From: Oscillospiraceae bacterium
GTDB taxonomy: Bacteria > Bacillota > Clostridia > Oscillospirales > Ruminococcaceae
Assembly (NCBI GenBank): GCA_020024215.1
Contig: JAHHUC010000014.1
Coordinates: 1 to 37,334, forward strand
Direction: 5' to 3'
DNA length: 37,334 nucleotides
Each line of letters begins with the position of its first letter. The stretch's first letter is position 1. Positions 17,117 through 23,997 of this stretch are shown here, piece by piece. Made by a program: the position numbers and the translations under genes. The notes under the pieces are model-generated. The model ran no database searches and was not told where the DNA came from. It saw only the letters and a list, made by a program, of their open reading frames with translations.

Positions 17117-18383
17117 ATTTTTCACATTCTGAAAGCATATTTTCTCCCAGGGATTCGTCCTGAAGCCACACCCTCTTTTTAAATTCCGACGGCATCATGA
17201 CCTTGTCCTTCACAAAATTTCTGGTGAAGGTTTTGGCGTTGTTGTAGCCCACCTCAACGGCTATGTCAAGTATGGTTTTATCGGTTGTCAAAAGCAGCTT
17301 GCAGGCGTGGTTTATCCTTATGTAATTGAGAAATTCCGAAAAGGTTTTTTCCACCTGGCTTATAAGGGCCTTGTTTATGTTCATAGCAGACATATCGAAC
17401 CTTTCCGAGAGCTGCTTTATGCTTAAATCCTCCGTGTGGTTCCTGTATATATAGCTTATAAGGGAATATACCTTTTTGCTCTCCTCCACATCGCATATTT
17501 TGCTTATTTTGCGATAGGTTTTTCTGTAATCGTTTATGTTTGTGCCCATTCTGGCCTTAAAAAGCTTGGAAAGATGGGAGGCGTCGGAATAGCCCACTAT
17601 TTCAGAAAGCTCGGAAACTGTAAGGTCGGTGTATAAAAGATAGTTGGAAACCCTCACAAGGCGCATCTCGTGGCAAAGCTGCCCCACCGAAAGACCGGTC
17701 AGCTGCCTTATATAATGGCTCACGGTGTTTTCGCTCAGATAAAATATCTTTGAAAGGGATCTTGCGGATATGTCCTCGCTCAGGTGGGTGTAGATGTATT
17801 GCAGTATTTCCTCCTTGTTGAATTCCTGCTTTTCATCCTCAAAGGAGCCCTGCATTCTGAAAAATTCCAGAATAAGGCTCACCAGCTTGTTTATCACATA
17901 TGCATTGGAAAGCTTTTTGGGTGTTCCGGTCTGAAGGGTGTCCTTTGTGCCCACCTCCTCACGCAGATCGAGAAATATCTCCTTTATCATCTGATACTGC
18001 CTTTTCTGGCATTTTATCTCCGGGTTTTTCTTTATCTCCTCAAAAAGCTCGGGAGAGTCGCTGAGGCTTCCGCACAGTGATTTTATAAGCATACTGATGG
18101 AATCGAAATGGTATACCACTATATAATATTGCAGCGGCACCCTTACCTCCTGTATCTCGGTTATTTCCCAGGGAAGAACTGCCACAAGCGAGCCGGGCTT
18201 AAGATGCACTGTCCTTCCGTGTATCCTGGCTGTGGCATCCCCCTTGTTTATGAGCCAGAATCTAGCCTCCTGATGTATGAGCGGCTCGGTGGGTTTGTTT
18301 ATCACCTCCATGTTGAATGTGCAAAGCCTGTTCAAGGATATATTCGATCTCCATTCACTTTGCAGCTTTACCAGTTCTGTCAT
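17115..18383 (-). CDS. AraC-family regulator with two tandem HTH domains
   Basis: 422 residues. An N-terminal cupin-like sensor (about 20-95, with HGRTVHLKPGSLVAVLPW) and a helical linker are followed by two AraC-type DNA-binding domains. The first is about residues 190-290 (EDISARSLSKIFYLSENTVS, then LTVSELSEIVGYSDASHLSK), the second about 305-405 (EDLSIKQLSERFDMSAMNIN, then KTILDIAVEVGYNNAKTFTR). Each keeps the two helix-turn-helix units of a normal single domain, so the protein has four. The ATG at 18383 is chosen: it has GAGAAGG five bases upstream and lies just after a TATAAT. An in-frame start at 18458 would lie upstream of that promoter. Placed between the arc operon and a divergent symporter gene, it likely controls one or both; the effector is unknown. 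Confidence 0.9.
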   Translation of the reverse strand: MTELVKLQSEWRSNISLNRLCTFNMEVINKPTEPLIHQEARFWLINKGDATARIHGRTVHLKPGSLVAVLPWEITEIQEVRVPLQYYIVVYHFDSISMLIKSLCGSLSDSPELFEEIKKNPEIKCQKRQYQMIKEIFLDLREEVGTKDTLQTGTPKKLSNAYVINKLVSLILEFFRMQGSFEDEKQEFNKEEILQYIYTHLSEDISARSLSKIFYLSENTVSHYIRQLTGLSVGQLCHEMRLVRVSNYLLYTDLTVSELSEIVGYSDASHLSKLFKARMGTNINDYRKTYRKISKICDVEESKKVYSLISYIYRNHTEDLSIKQLSERFDMSAMNINKALISQVEKTFSEFLNYIRINHACKLLLTTDKTILDIAVEVGYNNAKTFTRNFVKDKVMMPSEFKKRVWLQDESLGENMLSECEK

Positions 18384-18410
18384 TTTTGCACCTTCTCTCT
18401 CAATATATAG

Positions 18411-18439
18411 ATTATACGATTCATAAGGAAAGTTCGTAA
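18411..18439 (-). promoter_or_regulatory. Promoter of the AraC-type gene
   Basis: Minus-strand TATAAT (plus-strand ATTATA at 18411-18416), with a weak -35 TTACGA 17 bases upstream. The predicted transcript starts about 20 bases before the chosen ATG at 18383. Confidence 0.5.
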
Positions 18440-18553
18440 ACAAAAAGTTAACAATCAAAATTTTTCTTTTATTTACTTAATCACATCTTCCTGCCCTTAT
18501 TTTTTTCAAAATGGTGCAAAATGCTGCGATTTCTAAAAAAAATCTAAAATTTG

Positions 18554-18582
18554 TTGACAAATTCTTTCTAAATGTTTAATAT
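18554..18582 (+). promoter_or_regulatory. Strong sigma-A promoter of the symporter gene
   Basis: TTGACA (18554-18559), 17-base spacer, TAATAT (18577-18582). Gives a leader of about 118 bases before the symporter ATG, containing a small TTTTCTG / AGAAAA hairpin. The -35 is about 115 bases from the divergent AraC-type promoter, a usual layout for a local regulator. Confidence 0.75.
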
Positions 18583-18706
18583 ATAAAAAGACTTCTTTAT
18601 GCTGTCCTTTCGGGTTTTTCTGCCAGAAAATCCGAAAAAATCAATATGTCTGACAGTGCCTCTGCCGTATGCCCGGATCTTTTCTTTTTTTATGGAGGTT
18701 AGTCAT

Positions 18707-20068
18707 ATGAGTGCTATACAAAATTTTGTAGAAACTGTCGCTAACTTTGTGTGGGGAGTTCCCATGCTTGTTATCCTGGTTGGCGGCGGTATTTTTCTTA
18801 CCATACGCTTAGGTTTCTTCCAGTTCATAAAGTTCCCCTATATCTGCAAGCAGACCTTCGGAAAGATGTTTGCAAAAACCGAGGGCGAGGGCACAGTTTC
18901 CGCCTTTGGCGCTGCCTGCGCCGCTTTAGCATCTTCCATAGGTGCAGCCAACATTGTAGGCGTTCCCACCGCTATTGCAATAGGCGGCCCCGGAGCTGTT
19001 TTCTGGATGTGGCTGGTGGCTTTGGTAGGCTGCGCCACCAAGTTCTCCGAGGTTGCTCTGGGAGTTAAGTACAGAGAAAAGAACGAGGTTGGAGAATATG
19101 TAGGCGGACCTGCTTACTATTTAAAGCACGCCTTCCCCGGCAGCTTCGGCAAGTTCATCGCCGCATTTGCAACCTTCTCCCTCATGATCGAAATAGTTCC
19201 CTCCATCGCTACACAGTCCCTTTCTGTTTGCTCAACAGCAACCGAAATCGGAATCCCCAAGATTTTATCCGCAGGTGTTCTCCTTGCTGTAACAGCTCTG
19301 GTTGTATGCGGAGGCATCAAGAGAATTGCACAGATAACAGAGAAGATGGTTCCTGTTATGGCAATTATTTATGCAGGCTGTGTAATTGTTATTTTGGGCT
19401 TTAATGCAAAGCAAATCCCCGAGGCCTTCGGCCTTATCTTCAAGGGCGCCTTCACAGGCACAGCCGCTGTGGGCGGTTTTGCCGGCGCAGGTCTTGCTGC
19501 CTGCATACGCTGGGGCGCTGCAAGAGGCTGCTATTCCAATGAAGCAGGCATGGGCACAGCTCCTTATGCTCACGCAACAGCTACAACAGACCATCCTGCC
19601 CGTCAGGGCTTCTGGGGCATCTTTGAGGTGTTCTGCGATACAATAGTTATCTGCACACTCACTGCACTTATGGTTCTTACAACCGGAGTTTGGCAGCTTG
19701 AGGGCGCTACACCCGATCAGATGCCTGTAAAGGCTTTCGCAGTTGTGTTCGGTCAGGGCGCAGGCGGTGCGATCCTCTCTGTCTGCATACTTCTCTTCGT
19801 GCTTTCCACCGTTCTTGTGCTGGTATTTTACTGCGAGAAGAACGCAGAGGCTCTCTTTGGACATAAGTTCTCACTGGTAATGAGAGTAGTTTGCTTTGCA
19901 GCCATCATCTACGGTGCGTTTGCCGATGTTTCCAAGCTTTATGCATGGCTGGACTTCCTGCTTATGCTCATGATAATCCCCAACATGGCAGGTCTTATCA
20001 TTTTAAGCGGCGAGGTTAAGGAGTTAAAGGATGATTTCTTCTCCAACAAGGAGCTTGTAAACAAGTAA
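18707..20068 (+). CDS. AGCS-family sodium:amino acid symporter
   Basis: Integral membrane symporter of the alanine/glycine:cation family (AlsT/DagA/AgcS type), importing a small neutral amino acid with Na+ or H+. 453 residues from the ATG at 18707, which has GGAGG 8 bases upstream; an in-frame upstream ATG at 18599 lies only ~10 bases past the predicted transcript start and has no ribosome site. The family signature IRWGAARGCYSNEAGMGTAP is clear around residue 260, and about ten hydrophobic segments are seen. Members carry alanine, glycine, glutamine or related amino acids, so the substrate cannot be named. Being divergent from the AraC-type gene and near the arc operon suggests a nitrogen or fermentation role. 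Confidence 0.93.
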   Translation: MSAIQNFVETVANFVWGVPMLVILVGGGIFLTIRLGFFQFIKFPYICKQTFGKMFAKTEGEGTVSAFGAACAALASSIGAANIVGVPTAIAIGGPGAVFWMWLVALVGCATKFSEVALGVKYREKNEVGEYVGGPAYYLKHAFPGSFGKFIAAFATFSLMIEIVPSIATQSLSVCSTATEIGIPKILSAGVLLAVTALVVCGGIKRIAQITEKMVPVMAIIYAGCVIVILGFNAKQIPEAFGLIFKGAFTGTAAVGGFAGAGLAACIRWGAARGCYSNEAGMGTAPYAHATATTDHPARQGFWGIFEVFCDTIVICTLTALMVLTTGVWQLEGATPDQMPVKAFAVVFGQGAGGAILSVCILLFVLSTVLVLVFYCEKNAEALFGHKFSLVMRVVCFAAIIYGAFADVSKLYAWLDFLLMLMIIPNMAGLIILSGEVKELKDDFFSNKELVNK

Positions 20069-20087
20069 TTTCAATGGCCTTTTAAAA

Positions 20088-20117
20088 GGGTGCGCCAAAG
20101 TGCGCACTCTTTTTTTA
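20088..20117 (+). terminator. Intrinsic terminator of the symporter gene
   Basis: GGGTGCGC / GCGCACTC stem (one wobble), six-base loop, then a T-run. About 20 bases past the stop. Confidence 0.85.
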
Positions 20118-20181
20118 TCTTAAAAATTATACCCCTTGTTTTAATTTTGGCATTGAAAATGTCAAGCCCTTTGCTCCTTAA

Positions 20182-20781
20182 TCAGATAAGGCTGCTTAAA
20201 AAGGACACTGCTATGCCCTCAATTCTCACAAGTGAAAGATTGCTCCCTGAGATGATGATGGGCTCATATGCCGGATTTTCCGCATTAAGCACCAGAGAAT
20301 CCGGATATTTGTAAACCCTCTTCAGTGTGGCTTCGTTGTCTATAAGCACAACGCCTATCTGTCCGTTTTCTATCTGCTGTGTGCTTTTTACAAAAACTAT
20401 GTCCCCGTCCATTATTCTGGCATTTATCATGCTGTCACCCTTGCACCTGAGGCAAAAGTCCGCCCTTATGTTTAAGGGGGCAGGTATATAATCCTCAATA
20501 TTCTGCTGTGCAAGTATGGGCATGCCGCAGGCGACAGTTCCTATAAGCGGTATCATTCTGCTGTCTGAAAAGCGAGCTGAGGCTGTTTTATCCTCCATAA
20601 GCTCCATGGGAGAAATATCCAGCGCATTTGCCAAAAGCAGCAGCTTATCCCTCCTCATTTCCTTTATTGCGCCCGATTCCCATCTGGAGATGGTCCCCTC
20701 GCTGACATTTGCGCATAGGGCAAGCTGTTTCATGCTCATGCCCTTTTCTATTCGCCTCTTTTTGATAATGTGCCCTGACAT
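20182..20781 (-). CDS. Phage repressor, HTH + S24 (LexA/CI-type) peptidase
   Basis: 199 residues. An N-terminal Xre-type helix-turn-helix (about 5-60, MSMKQLALCANVSEGTISRW) binds operators. A C-terminal LexA-like S24 peptidase domain carries Ser117 (CKGDSM) and Lys154 (ATLKRVY). The likely self-cleavage bond is Cys85-Gly86 (VACGMP), as in UmuD-type sites, so RecA-stimulated cleavage after DNA damage should induce the locus. The ATG at 20781 is preferred, with AAAGGAG 7 bases upstream, over a TTG six codons earlier. It is divergent from the early genes; its own -35 region overlaps an operator, which implies autoregulation. It could be called a LexA paralogue, but position and Xre fold favour a phage repressor. 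Confidence 0.93.
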   Translation of the reverse strand: MSGHIIKKRRIEKGMSMKQLALCANVSEGTISRWESGAIKEMRRDKLLLLANALDISPMELMEDKTASARFSDSRMIPLIGTVACGMPILAQQNIEDYIPAPLNIRADFCLRCKGDSMINARIMDGDIVFVKSTQQIENGQIGVVLIDNEATLKRVYKYPDSLVLNAENPAYEPIIISGSNLSLVRIEGIAVSFLSSLI

Positions 20782-20864
20782 ATTAAAACTCCTTTGCAAT
20801 TAAAGCAGCATCAAGCCTGCACCTTATGTAAAATTTTGAAGCCGTAAGGCTCAATGTTAGCTAT

Positions 20865-20893
20865 ATTATACCACAAAGTTGCGTAAATGCAAG
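20865..20893 (-). promoter_or_regulatory. Repressor promoter
   Basis: Minus-strand TATAAT (plus ATTATA 20865-20870) with a -35 (TTGCAT or CTTGCA) 16-17 bases upstream, inside operator O1. Confidence 0.6.
20878..20893. promoter_or_regulatory. Repressor operator O1
   Basis: GTTGCGTAAATGCAAG. Its reverse complement matches O2 at 14 of 16 positions, with CTTGC/GCAA half-sites. Overlaps the -35 box of the repressor promoter. Confidence 0.7.
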
Positions 20894-20921
20894 GCGATAT
20901 TTACAAAATTTTCTAAAACAC

Positions 20922-20950
20922 TTGATTTTATGGGAAAATCCACTTATAAT
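20922..20950 (+). promoter_or_regulatory. Early rightward promoter
   Basis: TTGATT (20922-20927), 17-base spacer, TATAAT (20945-20950). Transcription would start near 20957, inside operator O2, and reads into the 58-residue gene. Confidence 0.75.
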
Positions 20951-20952
20951 AA

Positions 20953-20968
20953 CTTGCATAAACGCAAG
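20953..20968. promoter_or_regulatory. Repressor operator O2
   Basis: CTTGCATAAACGCAAG, a 5-bp perfect dyad around a six-base centre. Covers the expected transcript start of the early promoter, so bound repressor would block it. O1 and O2 centres are 75 bases apart. Confidence 0.7.
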
Positions 20969-21002
20969 AAGCTGAAAAAATAATTGTTTTACGGAGGTTT
21001 TG

Positions 21003-21179
21003 ATGTTCCAAAAGCTGCTGCTTAAAGAAATTTTGAAGAAAAGATGTGTGCCTGAGGATTTTTTATCCTCCATATCAAAAAATGCAAGGGCGTGGGATAT
21101 GTGCCAAGCTTGTAAATCAAACGGGCATTTTCTTAAAATAAACTTTGAGGAGGAAAAGATTTGCAAAAAGAGGATTTGA
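21003..21179 (+). CDS. Small early phage protein (58 aa)
   Basis: Not recognised. First gene under the early promoter, where a cro-like gene would sit, but no helix-turn-helix is evident. It starts at ATG 21003 behind GGAGG (spacing about 7) and runs MFQKLLLKEILKKR to a KICKKRI end, with four cysteines, two of them as CQAC. Lysine-rich. Its last 19 bases overlap the next gene, so the two are probably translationally coupled. The strong ribosome site and overlap are the main evidence that it is real. Confidence 0.7.
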   Translation: MFQKLLLKEILKKRCVPEDFLSSISKNARAWDMCQACKSNGHFLKINFEEEKICKKRI

Positions 21180-21541
21180 AGGAGTTTATATTTCTTAAAA
21201 GAGAAGTACAGCAGTGCGATTCTGAATTGAAGCTTTTAAAAAGGGCAGCCCTTGAGGATTCCTGTCTGATAAGAAAAATCTATCCTTTGGAGCAAAGGCT
21301 GCTGAAGCTTAAAGCAAGTGCGCTTAAAAAAGCAGATGAAATAGTTGAATACATTGAGCAGTGCCCTGAATCCTATATGAGACAGATATTGACATTGAGG
21401 TATTTAAAGGGCTTTTCGTGGGAAAAGGTGGCATTTAAAACAGGCGGCAGAAACAAGGGGGACACCATAAGAAAAATGGCTGAAAGATACATACAAAAAA
21501 GTATTAAGTCCGCACAGGCTAAAAAGCAGGAGGGGGCTTAA
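21161..21541 (+). CDS. Sigma-region-4-like phage transcription regulator
   Basis: 126 residues. Helical throughout; residues about 72-112 (YMRQILTLRYLKGFSWEKVA and on to a TIRKMAERYI recognition helix) look like sigma-70 region 4 / the phage DUF1492- or ArpU-type late regulators. By analogy it would switch on late genes from a promoter ahead of terS. The start is a TTG at 21161 with GAGGAGG about 7 bases upstream. Its last codons (KSAQAKKQEGA) lie in the first of a set of ~83-bp direct repeats, so the tail is probably repeat-derived. Family placement is by pattern and moderately sure. Confidence 0.72.
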   Translation: MQKEDLKEFIFLKREVQQCDSELKLLKRAALEDSCLIRKIYPLEQRLLKLKASALKKADEIVEYIEQCPESYMRQILTLRYLKGFSWEKVAFKTGGRNKGDTIRKMAERYIQKSIKSAQAKKQEGA

Positions 21542-21718
21542 ATTCTCACGCAGTATAAATTAAATCTAAAGTTAAGAGTAATTTTTTAAGTCTGCGCAGG
21601 CTAAAAAGCAGGAATAAGATTAAAAATTTTCACGCAGTGTAAATTAAATCTAAAGTTAAGTGTAATTTTTTAAGTTTGCACAGGCTAAAAAGACGGAAGA
21701 AGCTTAAAAATTTAACAC
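21505..21718 (+). repeat. Phage direct repeats U1-U3 (~83 bp, 2.5 copies)
   Basis: Units begin at 21505, 21587 and 21671 (last one partial), each starting TAAGT followed by GCACAGG or GCGCAGG and GCTAAAAAG, and, in U1 and U2, ending with TCTAAAGTTAAG and a T-run. U1 overlaps the end of the early regulator gene. The array lies just upstream of the small terminase gene. It could be a packaging (pac) site, an origin, or repeat debris. Bases 21504-21527 match host repeat R4 (6224-6247) at 20 of 24 positions. Confidence 0.8.
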
Positions 21719-21761
21719 AAAACCAATTTAAAAATCAGAAGGCTTTGAAGGCCTGAATTTT

Positions 21762-21791
21762 ACAGAGTACATTCATGTGCTCTGTTTTTTT
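21762..21791 (+). terminator. Terminator between early and late phage genes
   Basis: 9-bp stem ACAGAGTAC / GTGCTCTGT (one wobble), loop ATTCAT, then seven Ts. Separates the early transcript from terS, so late genes need their own promoter. Confidence 0.85.
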
Positions 21792-21812
21792 ACGGAAAAA
21801 TTTTATTTTTGA

Positions 21813-21876
21813 GACAATTTGTCCTAAATATCCGTTTTTTAGAGCTAAGATAAAGTCAGAAGGGAGGTGAGAGCAA
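21813..21876 (+). promoter_or_regulatory. Candidate late-operon control region
   Basis: Perfect 11-base palindrome GACAATTTGTC (21813-21823) and a TAAGAT (-10-like, 21846-21851) before terS, without a matching -35. This fits an activator-dependent promoter served by the early regulator; inference only. Confidence 0.4.
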
Positions 21877-22395
21877 ATGAAGGAAAGGCCGCTGAAAAAA
21901 CTTAATTCAAAGCATGAGGCTTTTATAAGTCTTATCTTTGAGGGCGAGCAGGCGGAGGATGCCTTTAAGCTGGTTTTTGAGGAGGATAAGGATGCCTTTT
22001 TAAAAGCACAGGCGCTTCTTTCTGATCCTCTTATAGGCAAAAGGCTTTCTGAAAAAAGAGAGGAGGCGCTTGAGAGGGAAAAAAGAAACGCCCTTAAAAC
22101 AAGGGAGAGAATAATAAGGGAGCTGGAGGCGGTGGCATTTGCTGATATAAACGACTTTCTTCCCTTTATGGAGGGCATTGACGAAAAGGACGGCAGCTAT
22201 TCTTTAAAGGATATACCCAGAGAAAAAAGAGGTGCGGTTGCCTCTTTGACAAAGGGCAAGGGAGGAATAACCTTAAAGCTTAATGACAAATTCAAGGCCA
22301 TTGAGCTTTTGGAAAAGCAGCTTTCCTCCATAAGAGGAGAGCAGGAAATTCAAAAGGGGGATGATGAAATAAATGTCAGCATAAAGGTCTGCTGA
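21877..22395 (+). CDS. Terminase small subunit
   Basis: 172 residues. Recognises the phage packaging site and loads DNA onto the large subunit. The N-terminal helical DNA-binding part (LNSKHEAFISLIFEGEQAED), the middle helices ending ELEAVAFADINDFLPF and the closing KAIELLEKQL are typical of the Terminase_2 family. GGGAGGTGAG precedes the ATG. Eight bases separate it from terL. The direct repeats at 21505-21718 are the natural candidate for its binding site. Confidence 0.88.
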   Translation: MKERPLKKLNSKHEAFISLIFEGEQAEDAFKLVFEEDKDAFLKAQALLSDPLIGKRLSEKREEALEREKRNALKTRERIIRELEAVAFADINDFLPFMEGIDEKDGSYSLKDIPREKRGAVASLTKGKGGITLKLNDKFKAIELLEKQLSSIRGEQEIQKGDDEINVSIKVC

Positions 22396-22403
22396 TTTTC
22401 ATT

Positions 22404-23789
22404 ATGAATTTTGATTTCAATATAACACAAAAGCAGCAGCAGTTTATCCAAAGCGAGGAATTTGAGGTGCTTTTCGGAGGCGCTGCCGGCGGAGGCAAAA
22501 GCTATGGCCAGCTTATTGACGCCCTGCTCTTTGCCTTAAAATATCCAAGGTCCAAGCAGCTTATATTGAGAAGAACCTTTCCGGAATTGGAAAAATCTCT
22601 GGTGAGGGAGCATCTTAAGCTGTATCCTAGGGAGATTTACACCTATCATCCCTCTTTTCACAGCGGAAATTTTAAAAACGGCTCCATTTTGGATTTCGGC
22701 TATTGCGACAACGAGACGGATGTTTTCAAATATCAGTCCTCTGAATATGATGTGATCCGATTTGATGAAGCCACCCACTTTACAGAATTTATGTACCTTT
22801 ACCTAATATCCCGCTGCCGAGGTGCAAACAAATTCCCAAAGCAGATAAAATCCTCCACCAATCCGGGGGGAGTCGGACACGAGTTTTTCAAAAAAAGATT
22901 TATTGATGCCGGCCCCTGGAACGAAAGCTTTGAGGGTGTGGGCGGAAAAAGAATTTTCATACCCTCGAGGGCAGAGGACAACAAATTCCTTATGGAAAAC
23001 GATCCCAATTACATAAAAAGGCTGGAAAATCTCTCACAGAAGGAAAAACAGGCACTTCTTTACGGCGACTGGGACATTTTTGAAGGCAGGTTCTTCCCCG
23101 AATTTAAAAGGGAAAGCCATGTTGTAAAGCCCTTTGACATACCTAAAAGCTATCGCAGATATGTCACGCTCGATTACGGCATGGATATGCTGGCTGTCAT
23201 ATGGATAGCCGTGGATGAAAGGGGGTATTCCTACTGCTACAAGGAGCTTTACGAGGGCAGGGACAACAGCATGGGAAAAGATAGAAGAGGACACATTGTG
23301 TCAGAGGCGGCAAAAAGGATAAAGGAGGTAAATGACGGAGAAAAAATATATCTGTTTCTGGCACCTCCTGACCTTTTCAACAGAAACAGGGACACGGGAA
23401 AAAGCACGGCGCTTATTTTTTCACAGCTGGGCATACCGCTTGTCAAAACCTCCAACAACCGCATAAACGGCTGGAGAAGCGTGAGGGAGGCACTGAAGAC
23501 GGAAGTTGATGAGCAGGGGGTTAAAAGACCTAATCTCATGATATTTCCACAGTGCAGCAACCTTATAAGGTGCATGGGCAGTTTGCAGTATGACAGTAAA
23601 AATTTTGAGGATGCCGCTGTTTTTCCCCACGAGATCACACATATGCCGGACGCCTTGAGGGGCTATTGCGTTTTTAACCGAGGGAGCATGAAGGGCAAAG
23701 CCGACAAAAAAGATTTTATAAAGGATAATTTCAGATTTGCTCAAGAGTCTGACGCTTTGGGAAGGGGGGATGAGATTGTTGTTTTTTGA
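22404..23789 (+). CDS. Terminase large subunit
   Basis: 461 residues. ATP-driven motor and nuclease that fills the capsid. ATPase: Walker A GGAAGGGKS with Lys32, Walker B IRFDEATH with Asp121-Glu122, and coupling segment SSTNPGG near 150. Nuclease (RNase H-like): acidic residues Asp257 (TLDYGMD), Asp323 (PPDLFNR) and Asp416 (HMPDALRG) all kept. Both activities therefore look intact, which argues against a decayed remnant. The end overlaps the next gene by 20 bases. Confidence 0.95.
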   Translation: MNFDFNITQKQQQFIQSEEFEVLFGGAAGGGKSYGQLIDALLFALKYPRSKQLILRRTFPELEKSLVREHLKLYPREIYTYHPSFHSGNFKNGSILDFGYCDNETDVFKYQSSEYDVIRFDEATHFTEFMYLYLISRCRGANKFPKQIKSSTNPGGVGHEFFKKRFIDAGPWNESFEGVGGKRIFIPSRAEDNKFLMENDPNYIKRLENLSQKEKQALLYGDWDIFEGRFFPEFKRESHVVKPFDIPKSYRRYVTLDYGMDMLAVIWIAVDERGYSYCYKELYEGRDNSMGKDRRGHIVSEAAKRIKEVNDGEKIYLFLAPPDLFNRNRDTGKSTALIFSQLGIPLVKTSNNRINGWRSVREALKTEVDEQGVKRPNLMIFPQCSNLIRCMGSLQYDSKNFEDAAVFPHEITHMPDALRGYCVFNRGSMKGKADKKDFIKDNFRFAQESDALGRGDEIVVF

Positions 23790-23997
23790 TGTGCTGCTTA
23801 TTTTAACCCTGCTTTTGCAGCCCTTTTATATCTACCTTGCCTACCGTGTGGGAAAGGGTGAAGAGCTGCGCTTTAAAATCCGCCTTTTTAAGCATTCTGA
23901 AAGGGAGCTGACAAAGGAGGAAAAAAGAGAATTGAAGGAGTGGAAAAACATTTTGAATTATGACGGTACAAAGGAAAGTCAGGAGGAGATCTATTGA
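23770..23997 (+). CDS. Small membrane protein (75 aa) in packaging module
   Basis: Not recognised. ATG at 23770 follows GAAGGGG and lies inside the end of terL. One strongly hydrophobic segment (about 4-25, LLFFDVLLILTLLLQPFYIY) precedes a charged helical tail rich in Lys and Glu (ELTKEEKRELKEWK). The stop TGA overlaps the TTG start of the portal gene by a shared TTGA. Small membrane proteins at this place are common in phages but have no agreed role. Confidence 0.7.
   Translation: MRLLFFDVLLILTLLLQPFYIYLAYRVGKGEELRFKIRLFKHSERELTKEEKRELKEWKNILNYDGTKESQEEIY

Noticed and set aside
18599..18706. N-terminal extension of the symporter from ATG 18599
   Set aside because: Only about ten bases after the predicted transcript start and without a ribosome site; the ATG at 18707 has GGAGG at good spacing and starts at the family's usual N-terminus.
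19265..19864. 199-codon cysteine-rich minus-strand frame inside the symporter gene
   Set aside because: Antisense shadow of a clear AGCS transporter; cysteine richness is a by-product of GC-rich alanine/glycine codons.
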